DNA from: Owenia fusiformis | Lineage: Eukaryota; Annelida; Polychaeta; Sabellida; Oweniidae | NCBI GenBank assembly: GCA_903813345.2 | Contig: CAIIXF020000012.1 | Location: forward strand, 18,051,520-18,111,519 | DNA length: 60,000 nucleotides | Direction of reading: 5' to 3' | Shown here: piece by piece, positions 1 to 11,400 of the stretch | Layout of the letters: each line of letters opens with the position of its first letter | Numbering within the stretch: position 1 is the stretch's first letter | The notes under the pieces: generated by a model | Seen by the model: only the letters and a program-made list of their open reading frames with translations | Told to the model about the DNA's origin: nothing | Databases searched by the model: none | Program-made: the position numbers and the translations under genes

Positions 1-3000
1 GGACTCTAGTGGTTCAACTGTTTGAGATTGCAGTCCACATGATTCACAACCAAATGCCAACTCATTAAGATGAATTTTGCGTATGTGCTTCACTACTAGC
101 ATTTTAGAAGTAAATTGATCAGAACAAACACAACATATATAAGTTAGTTCTTCTCTTTTTTCCTCATTCGTTTTTTCAGTGATTACTGTATCCTTATCAT
201 CATTCACCATTGCTATCTTTGCAGCAAGACCATCGTTTGGAATTTGATCCTCAGAAATAATATCAACGTCTGATTCAGAATCATTCAGAACATAAATGCC
301 TTCGTCTTGGTCAGAGTTTTGGTTGTCATTGTGTTCAACATACACATCTGGGGGTAGATCATGTGACCTGATATGGACATTGAAATCTGCCTCAGATACG
401 GTGACATATGAACAGTAGCCACATTTTATATCTGCAGCATTTGTAGCCCTCTTTTTAGATCTACCAGGACATTCCCTTTTTGATGAAACTATAGTTGATT
501 GTGACAGGGCTATCCACTTTTCTGGTTGTCCTTTATGCCTCATTCTACAGTGATAATTGATATTACGCTTAGTGTAATTATAAAATTCACAATATGCACA
601 CTTAAAGGGATAATTCTCATATTTTGGATCCTTGGGTATATGTGGCCAAAATGCTCCTTTGTCTTCATTGTCAGAACTGTTATCGCTTCGATTTCCTAAT
701 GTTGCATCACTGTCTGTATCATCAGTAGTCTGTTTCTGTTCACCAATTTTTTTCAATTCAAAGCCACTTGGCTTTCCTTGACTCTCAGTTCTTTTCAATT
801 GTAAAATATCTGAGCTGCTAAACACAAGTCCTTTTCTCCAAAGAATTGATAATTCATCCATATGCATATTTCTGATATGTTCCAAAGTCACCCAAATTGA
901 GCCTTGAAAAGGGCAATATGGACAGGGACTTTGCTCATTCAATTTTGATTGAAGACTTTGAACATCTCCAACAATTATTCCAAATTCAGTGAATAATTCT
1001 GGCAGACATATTTCTGTTATATCATGTGGTCTTACAATAAATTGGTCGACAGAAACCTTTGTTGGTGTGCATTTATGACCCCTAAATGCTGTTTTTGAAA
1101 TCTCCTGATGCCAACACAATGTACATTCATATGTCTTTAATCTAAAGTGATCATTGAGGATATGGTCACGTAATTTAGCCTTATTGGATTTTGCAATTCT
1201 GCAGATACAGCAGAGATATTTTATGCCACTTTTTCTAAGTTGCATGTTCACATATCGCTCCTTTGGTAAAGCACCATCATTTTTGTGCTGGTGTTTCAAA
1301 TGAATTGAGATACTAGATTTACTACCCCTTACCATACAGTTTGGACAGTCAAACTTTTGGAGTGAATTTATCTTTATCCAGTTGAGGTTCCCAATGGTGA
1401 CCTCAGAGCCATGGGCAACCTCTTTTATGGCTCCTTTGGGCACAGAGAGAGGAGTGAACTCTATTGAAGCATCACCCTTATTGACAAAACAATGGTGCGA
1501 CTCAAGAGTTGCCCTTTCACTGCTCTCCAGGTTACAATATGTACATCTGTACTCAAATAAATTCAAGTGCATTACACCTATGTGTTTGACTGCCTCTGCT
1601 TCAGAGGACAGAGTACTACCACATACAGCACACACATATTTTCCTGCTTTGGATCTGTGAGGTATTTCAACATCATTAGATATTTCTATAGATGGATTCC
1701 ATCCTGCCGATGTTTCAGATGGTTTTCCAACTTGATTCAATGTACGAGTATTTTTACCATCTTCAACAAATATAATGCCATCATTGTTTATCTTGTGAGT
1801 GCTGTAAGATGGAAGATTATTCTCCTTCAGGCATATATTTGCATCTTTTTCATCCACAATTTGGTGATCCACTTTTATGTGTAACAATGCACCTGATTTA
1901 AAAATAAATCCTTTACTGCACCTTAAGCAGGAGAATGGATATATCTTTCTATGTGTATACTGGATGTGCTCCCTAACAGTGATCAGTTGTTGTGATTTAA
2001 AGTCACATACAGAACATGCATACTTGGTTTCATTGGCAGACATTGCAACATTCCCTGTAGTTTGTGTTTTTCTGTTTCCCTGGTCAATTGGTTTAGCAGT
2101 TCCAAGACTGGGAGATTTTTGATGGGCCTTTTCTGGTAATTCACCAACATGCTTAGTTACTGTCACAACAGTTACATTATCATCAAGTTTCACCTCATTC
2201 AATTTCACTGACTTGTCGCGGAGAATGTTCGAGTCTGAAGTACTGTTATGTACATTCATAAGATGGACATATGTACTTATTTTTTTTGAAAATCTCTTAT
2301 TGCACAATTTACATGTGAATGGCAACTCATCCATGTGCAGACACATAATGTGTTCTCTTATTTCTGGGTTGGAAACAGATTCATAACAGCAGATTCCACA
2401 CCTGTATCTTGCAGTTCGTAGTTCAGTTAAGAGAGAACTGTTCCCAATGAACAGCACTCCATCATTTGTTTTTATGGTGTGGTCAATATCAGGCAATTTG
2501 GCAGTTTTGAGACAGTGTTGGTAATCTTGTCTTTTGTGGAAAATCTTGCAGTGATACTTTGCCTTTTCTAATTTGCCAAACTTTGCCACACACATCGTAC
2601 ATTTATAAAGTTGTATATTTAAATGCTTGTCATACACATGCTGCCTAGCCTGATCTAGCTCATTGTGATGAGAATTGCATATTCCACAAAAGACAAAACC
2701 CTTCATTTTTCCCTGATAGCTTACATCCCTTCGCTCACTGTCAGTTTTTTCTTTCTGAATTTCCTCACTCTTTGAAGATTTTTTTTTTGGAGATGTTTTC
2801 TTTGGTAAATACTTTTGCTTCAATTCCTCAATTTGTTCTCTTGTTCCTACATAGTTCAGATGTCCATCAACTTTTTCTACAATGAATTTAGGAAGCTCTG
2901 GTTTTCCTAACCAACTCATACTCCCATGTTCTGTAAGACAATGTTTGCGAGCCTGTTTTAAACCTGATCTAAAGCCTTTGCCACACTTTTTACAACCATA

Positions 3001-6000
3001 CTCAAACAGTTGTAAGTGTTTGTTCCATATATGTTGCTGAATATTGAACATTCTATGTTTTGACCTGAAGTGTTTACAATAGGAGCAAATGTATGTTCTT
3101 GTTGGTTCTTTTGTCTGTTCCTTTTGATTCACATCAATTGCAGATTTTCCTTTATTTTCCTCATTGGGCTGGACATCTCTTTTCAATATGGTGAAGTTGT
3201 TTCTTTTGGTGAAGTTGGCTCTTTTGGTGGAGTTGAAATTCAGGAAGGTTTCATGCTCATCATCATCCTGTTCAATCTGCTCTTCATCTGAACTGAAGTT
3301 AATTTCTGTCTGTTCATACTCATATTCCCCATTAAAGTTCACAGTCCCTTTGTGTATGCCCTTGACATTGGACATGCTGTTTGACAACTTGTCATTTTCT
3401 GAGCAGTGGTCACTTTTCTGTGTTACTGTCAAAACTCTATCAATTACATCAGATAAGATGTTCTCAATGATACATTTACTTGTTATTGTGTCAAAAGCTT
3501 CAGTATCTTTATTCATGTTTGAAGTGTTTTGTACTTTTATATTCTTATCTATGGTTGAACTGCTGGCTCTTTCTATCAGGTCAGACAGAATATCATTGAC
3601 AACATTTTGACTTGTATCAGTAGTTCTGTCATTGATCATCAGGTCCATGCTAGGAGGTACTTGGGTACTTAACGTTTCACTACCTTTATTTTTGTTACAG
3701 ACATCATCAATCAAGCTATCAAGAAGAGTTTGTACATGTGTCTCTGCTTCACTGTCTGGTTGAGCATTTTCCTTTGACGGATCACACATTATTTCCTGTG
3801 ACCCTATGGTTTCATTGAAATGCTCTCCTTGACAAACTTTGTCCAACATTCTATTCAGAAGACACTGTATGTCATTGTTCTTGATATTAGTTGTTTCATT
3901 AACATCATGAACAATGCCACCTTCAATCCCTTGTGATTCTTTGTCACTATGGAGCACATCATCAACAACTAATGGTGGTATATTAACATGTGACATCAGA
4001 GATGTTTTCTCTTGATTGGAGACTTTGAGGCTTGCTTGATCCATTGGTTCATTGATCTTGTTCATATCATTTGTAACAATGCAGAGTAATTCGTTAAGAA
4101 TGGATTCTGCTACAATGACACTTTCTTCTGGTAGTTTACCAACTGCATCTTCCTGTAGTTCAGGTTTACCTTGGTTTTGAAGTCTACCAGAACTTGTTTC
4201 AATGTCTGGTGTGATTTGTTTCTTAGTTGCCTTAATAAGCAGTGCCTTTAGGAATTCACCAGGGTGGTGGGTTTTACAATGCCTCTTGATGGCTATCCGC
4301 ATAAGACATGTGAACTTACAATACATGCACTTGTATGACATCTTTGATTCAGGGACATCTCCAGTACCTCTTGTCTCAGTATTCCGATCAGATGCACTTG
4401 ATAAAGTTCTAATCTTACACATGATCATCTCAGGAAGCCTGTTTACGTTAAGTATACTCTTTCCTTTAATTACATTATCAGCAACTGATTGTACTTTCTG
4501 TTTGAGGCTTGGATGATAGAACTTACAATGAGTGATGATGTGGGTTTCTTCATGTGAGCTAAGGCCACAATAAGCACATCTGTATTGCTTGTACGCTGTA
4601 TGATTCCAATAGAAATGAATTTTCAAAGAATCTAGAACACCTATGTATTCACACTGAGAGCATTTCAAAGTGTCTTGGGATTCATCTACTGGAGTGTCAA
4701 ATATTCTTTCTTGTGGTTTGGGGAACACATGGTCACTCATATCCATTACAACCTTTTCATAGTCTCTGTTATTCATATCAGAGCTATTTCTATTAACTTC
4801 TGGTATATTCTCAATTGGTGAACGTTCAATGATGTCATCAGAAGACTCATTCGCATTTGGATCAGATTTCAGTTTCCCTGTATTTGATGGAGAATTAACA
4901 GATACTCCAAGGAATTTAGAGGTCAATGTTCCAAACCTTTGACTCTTATCAAACCCAATAAGCTGAGACTCAATGTCATCAGGTACAGCTGCCATAGCAT
5001 TTGTATTTGTTCCAACGGGTGTAGTACTTGAACTGGAAGTTTCAATGGGTTCACCTGTACCTCTGGCAACTTGGGCTTTACTCCTTTGGATAGAAGAGAC
5101 TGTAGAACTTTCTGTTGCCTCCTTTACAGACTCAGCAGCTTCATTGTTGGTGTGTCCCTTTTTAAGATGTCTCAGCAGGTTGTATCGAACTTTTGTCCTG
5201 AAACTACATTCTGGGCACTGAATATCCACACGGAAAACACTTTCATTTGGGACAATGTAGTCACCTTGAGGTGTCCGTGGCAGCATGCGAACATTTGTCA
5301 CAGGAGGTACAGGGGGTGTATGAGCAGGTATCCCAATTAGTTTAGGAATCATTGCTTTCCAATTGGTTGGCAATCTTTTTAACTTCACATGACACCTTTT
5401 AAGTTTATATTTCCTTTTGGGTGCAATACTTCGTTTTCTCTGAGTGTTAACATATTCAGCATATGAAATCTGCTCAGTTTCAATATTGTGCATAATATCC
5501 TTCACAAGCATACAACGCCCATCTTTCTCTGGGTGACTAGTAAACTGGTGCAGCTTGATAGTTTCATTACTGTTCGCTTTAAAGCCACAATAAGGGCAGA
5601 TAAAGGGCAAAAGTTTCTTACACAGCTGCTCATGTGCCTTTAGCAAGTGACTTTTTATTGTCAGTGAGTAGTGGGTTTTGAACTGGCAGAACTTGCACAA
5701 ATACACAGTCACTTCGAATCTATTTTCTGTATTTAAATTTGAACTACTTCCTAATTTGGGCACTGCATTCAATGGTGAATGTTCATCAGTTTGATCTGGT
5801 CTTGGTTCAGCTACTGACTCCTCACTCTCAGACATTGACTCATCACATTCTAATCCATCTGTCTCACTACATTCCTCATCCACTGGCTCTTCCTCTATAA
5901 CTATATGAGTAACACCCACTGGCTTTTTTCCTTTACTGCTTTGCTTCATGCGATTCAAACCTTTCTTTTTCCTCAACTTACGGTGATTATTGACTAAATT

Positions 6001-8489
6001 GCTGTGTTCCTCTGCTGTGGGGATCTCTGACAGTAGCTCAGATGGCAATTTTGTGAGGATATCCCAATATGAGCCTGTGGTCACCCTGCTTTTCTCACTG
6101 CAGCACACATCACCAAACTTTAACATTCTGCCACATTCTACACAAGGGAGATCACTTGCTACAGGCTTATTTTTGAGATATTTCTGCATGTCTCCACTGT
6201 GATGACATAAGTGGTAGTACAAACCCTTGAGCTGACTTGCACCACTCCCATTACACCCTGGCACTGGACAATAATGCGAATTCATCACAACTTTGTGTCT
6301 TTTCAAATGCATCTGTAGATGTCGTTTTGTATACATGTGGTATGGACAAATTGGACAGGAATATACAAACTGGACTCCTTCTGATGGGTTTTCCACAATA
6401 TCTTCTGGAATGTTATGTGGTTCAGAAATATTTGACTTGACTTTACATGTATTCAGGTGAATCTTCAGAAGTGTGACATTACGTATAAGGTATCCACATG
6501 TGTGACACTGGTACATAATCACTTTCCCTTTAATGCCATCCTCAACTTTGCATTGTTTCTTGTGAACATAGAACATAACCCTGTTGTTTAATTCCACTCC
6601 GCACGGGGTGCAAACTAAGTGTGCAGAATCACACACGCTTCGGTTGAGCTCTAGTGCAGCCTGTTTTTCAACTTCAGCTGACAAAGGAGATTTAGCACTG
6701 GAGGAATCCCGTGTTTGAGAATTGCTAGGGTAGCCGAAGTTAGATGTTTGATCTTCCAACCATCTATTAACAGGTCTTCTTATCTTTGGCGATATGTCAC
6801 TTGTGTTTGCTGAAGGAGGTGTAACAGGTCTTATGGATGTTTTGGTACTTGGAGCAGTACTGGTAATTGTTTTTGGTGCTTTATAACCTCGTTGTACAAT
6901 TGTGGTGAGAGCACTTGTGAGTTTTCCCACATTGTTAACACTGATGGTCATTTCTACATTATTTAAACTTGTAGGTATTCCTGATCCTGTACTGTAAACA
7001 CTTGCAGGTGTTCCTGATCCTGTATTGTAAACACTTGCAGATGTTCCTATAACTGTATTGGAAACACTTGTAAGTGTTCCTGATCCTGTACTGTAAACAC
7101 TTGCAGGTGTTCCTGATCCTGTATTGTAAACACTTGCAGATGTTCCTATAACTGTATTGGAAACACTTGTAAGTGTTCCTGATCCTGTACTGTAAACACT
7201 TGCAGGTGTTCCTGATCCTGTATTGTAAACACTTGCAGCTGTTCCTATAACTGTATTGGAAACACTTGTAAGTGTTCCTGATCCTGTATTGTAAACACTT
7301 GCAGGTGTTCCTATAACTGTATTGTAAACATTTGCAGGTGTTCCTGATCCTGTATTGTAAACACTTGCAGGTGTTCCTATAACTGCATTGTAAACATTCG
7401 AAGATGTTAATGATCCCGTATTGTTAACACTAAAAGGTGTTACCTTTACCACTTTGAATGATGGGCTCGACTCAGCAGGTTGGGTGGCTGTCATTACGCA
7501 ATATGCACCTGTAGCACTAGAGGTTGGAGATTGCAATACAAGAGAACTAATACCTTTATTTGTTACTACAGTTGAGGGAACAGATGGAGATATAATTTGG
7601 TAAAGATTTGCTGCACCAGCTACATTTTCTATTCTGCTTCTTCCCTTCTTAACACTTGTGGTCTTAGATTCACGTCTTGCCTTGATGGCATGAAGAGCTG
7701 ATCCCATCAGGTTGTCTTTTTGAGTCCAACCTCTACAATGCCCTTGTAAATCTTTGTATTCTAAACATATGATCTCAAACTCTGACTTCTTATGTTGTTT
7801 AGCATGTTGAATTACCTTCTGCTTAGACTGATTTACAAAGTGGCACCTTGATCTAGTGCACTTATAATAGCCAACAGTGTATTTCCTGATATGACGTGCA
7901 TAACCTAATAGCGTTCTCATAGCTTTGCCACAATCACGACACCTCATTCGGACATTAGAATGATTTGTTTCAGTATGTTCTTCGAATGATGTTTCAGATT
8001 TACAGGTGTGATAACAAATTTGACACATGTATGTACCAGTGCCTACTGAGTTGTGATTAATATCAATATGCAACTGGATATGTTCGGACAACAACTTTCT
8101 ATCAATAAACACCTGTGGGCAAAAGGAACATGTGAATTCTTTAATTTGTGTATGGTTTGTTTTTAAATGAGTAGTTAGTGTGCCAGCAGTTAAGCATCTG
8201 ACATGACAAAGGGTACAATGGAAGGCACCTACAGCGTGATTGGTTAGCGTATGTCTAGCAAACTCCACAAATGTCTCAAAACTCTTACCTCCGTGTCTTC
8301 GACATTGGTAAGTATGTAGCTGATTTGATTGAAAATGTTTTTTAAATTGATCAAGTTGCATACAGTGATAATTACATGTACCACATTGAAAAGAACAGTT
8401 GAAGACTCCTCTTTCAGATATCTTGCATGTCACTGTCTCATCCGAAATGGTCGCGTCTGTTGTTGCGTAAAATCCATGATCATGACCAA
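1..8489 (-). CDS. Giant gene exon 11: 8.49-kb exon with about 33 C2H2-type fingers (open at the window edge)
   Basis: Reading the minus strand from the acceptor (atttcag, 8490) there is no stop in 2,829 codons. Finger clusters lie at about 8400-7740, 6640-6100, 5705-5470, 5230-5160, 4675-4265, 3096-2910, 2700-2280, 2030-1500, 1370-1075, 920-850, 620-370 and 140-1. Good examples are YSCPICPYHMYTKRHLQMH, VYLCKFCQFKTHYSLTIKSH and YICCVCSDQFTSKMLVVKHI. Most lack the TGEKP linker and are widely spaced, and some lose a final His, so this is not a KRAB-type array. Between clusters are an 11-residue repeat (7437-6961), a Lys/Arg patch with a Ser/Glu stretch (about 5990-5760) and five amphipathic helices (4114-3430). 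Plus-strand ORFs here are shadows. Confidence 0.9.
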
Positions 8490-11400
8490 CTGAAATGTAA
8501 ATAACAATATCTTAGCTCTATATCCAGTTGCCTGTTAAATTTTCAAACATATGGATGCAACTTATTTGGATTTACATGAAAAGTGAAGTTTCTACATTTA
8601 AAATGGTGACCATTTTGAACCTGGAAAGTCTTGGGAAGTTGAGCATTATGGATAATTTATACACTCAGCTCCATGTACTATTTCAAGAATACTGATGCAA
8701 AACATTTTGATTTATAAAGCAAAAATGATATTTTTATCATATAGGTGACCGTCATTTTCAATTGAATCCATTCCAAAACTTGTTGCTATTACTATTAACC
8801 TATAAAATAATGTACCTAGGCAATTTCAATCTTTTACTTGAATACAAATTGCTTGGAAACTGAAGTGTGGTATATAATTACTTATCGGATTTCAAACTGA
8901 CCTGGATCATCATAATCTGACTGAAAACTGACACCTACACCTACATCTTCATCTTCAACTTCAACATCTTCAGTCTCTGCATTATCTGCAATTAAAAATC
9001 AACAATATTCAAAGTTCTCAACGTTCAACGAAACGATCTACTAAACACGCTTAATGAAATATGCATAGACAAACCCTCGATTAGTTTGTCAACAAATCAT
9101 GAAAAAGTTAACATTATTCTCAATGGGAGTACTTTTCTTTCTGACGAGGAAAACAAATTATTATTCGAAGAACTCCATTGATACTTCATTAATTCACGAA
9201 GATTGTAAAAATGATCTTATGTCTCCCAATGCTGCACCTCTCCCCTTCTTTTACCAATGATAACATTAAATAATGTGTATGGAAAACATTTTGTATTAGC
9301 TGATAGCAATTAATGTAATCCAATAAATATAGTATTACACTAAGAATATTAATATTCAATTGGGTATCAGCTTAAAAACGTGAAAGGCATTGAGCTCATA
9401 TTAATGAGGATTGCAATTTATATGTTCCTTCAAGTGAATATGGGTGGTAATTGTAGAATGTACTTAAGATATAAAATCAATAATTCTATTTATTTTATAC
9501 AAATGTACTTGGACATGTTTAACTCCAGACATCATCCGTCAATGTTCACAAAAAGTACAATCAAGAGACAATAACAATATGTTGTGACATAATGGAATGA
9601 AACCAATGCATAGATGTAAAAAAATCTTGCAATTAATCCACATTGAGGCTTTTGATATAAACTAATGAACTTTTGAAAAATGTTTGAAATAAACTTGAAA
9701 AATTAGAAAAAAGTAATGTAATTTGAAAGCATACCATTATTCGTCTGAAGTGACATGCCTACTTCTAAACATTTTTTCAGCCTACAGTGTTTGCAGTTTG
9801 CAGTTTTTTCAATACAAGTAATGAGGCAACACTTTGTGTCACATCGGTAGGTGTCCAGCCCATTATTGACATGCTTCCTAAAGAAGTGTGCGCATGAAGA
9901 GCAAGTATCAGCTCCATAGTGGAAACCTATAGTAGCATCCTCTCCACAAATAACACACAAGATTCTATCAACTGGAAAAATGGAACAACACTACATACGT
10001 TACTGACATTGGAAAATGTTACATATATGTATAGACAGAGTAACACAAAAAATGCCACCCACATTGTCTGCATACATTTTTTGTATGCAAAGATTTCTTT
10101 AGAACATTAAAACTAGACTCTGGAGCAACTGCACAAGTTTAAGATGACTAGCTCAACTAGATGCACTTTTATGAGCATTAAAAGATGTGCTCTCAAGATG
10201 TGGTTGAAGCTTCTTGTGGAGACTTGCTCCATGGAGTCGAGTTTTAAAGTTCTAAAGCACAAGTCAAAAATTCATGCAGACAAAAAGTTATGCAATGGGT
10301 GGCAATTTTGTGTCACCCTGTATATACCCACAATATAAATATATTGGATGTCTTAACCTCAGCTTCATGGCATTTATTTCAAAAATGCCATCAATACTAT
10401 CATTATCAATTCTCCCAAAGAATAGATAAAGTGTAGTTATAGTGAATATTGAGACAGGCTGCCATCTATACGGGGGTAAGAAAAATAAACTCTACAATTT
10501 TATAAATTTTGGCTATTTGTGTGCGATTTCTATTGGTACCTTTCTATCATTATCTACTATTACAATTTTACAACTTACACGCATTGTTTAAAGGGATGAT
10601 GTCATCATCTGGTACCTCAGTGATGTCATCTTCCTCGGGCCCCACTAGATGGCACTCCTCCTCATCTTCATCACCAGACTCATCAACAATAGTAAACTCA
10701 CTAGCACACACATCAGCATTGCCATGTTGGAGTTCTACAAGCGATGCCTCAGGTACATCATTATTTTGGTCACCATGGAGATGGTTGCTATCAAACACCA
10801 CATCTCTACCAAATACAGCATCATCATCCGCTTGTGATCCTCTCACATCTGTCGAAAAATTAAGAAATATTGGAATTGCATAATTTGTACATACAGGGCG
10901 CCACAAAAAATGTAACCCTCTAGTTTTATTATATAATTTTTTTTATTTCTAATGGGAACAAGATACCTTTGTAGTTAAAGAAATGCAACATCATACATAT
11001 AACAAATAGGGTCTGTCAATGGTCAAACAAATGGTCAGAAAGGTTCATCAGTTTTTCATTTCAACAAATTAAACCGTATACAATACTGTACCTTTAGAAG
11101 ATTCTATCAGCTGGACATTGTTCATGTCAGGTGTCAGATTATCTGGTGTCAGATGATCATTTGATGTCATATTTGTCATGCCATGTGTCTCATTATCATC
11201 ATCTAGAGTCACAATCTCTTCTGATGTCACATTGTCACTGCCATCAGCTTCCAAGTTGTTTATGTAAACCTGAAATATTTCATTTTTAAAAGAATTACAG
11301 TTTTACAATTTATTTGTTTGTTGCATTTTTGATACGTCCTGTATGACCTCTGAATGATCAAGATTTTTAAAAGAATTACAGTGCGTATCACTGGTTTTGC

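Larger units (their letters stand above)
8490..11091. other. Introns 7-10 of the giant gene
   Basis: Non-coding stretches 8490-8901, 8986-9734, 9972-10578 and 10849-11091 between short exons. They are AT-rich, and I see no clear mobile element or further exon in them. Confidence 0.6.

Noticed and set aside
1382-7603. Many plus-strand ORFs of 60-150 codons
   Set aside because: They lie opposite the uninterrupted minus-strand finger exon and show no domains.
9703-9734. Read-through of the C4-finger exon to a nearby stop, suggesting a short standalone protein
   Set aside because: The donor AATG then gtatgc and phase match to exon 10 favour splicing, although intron retention cannot be excluded.
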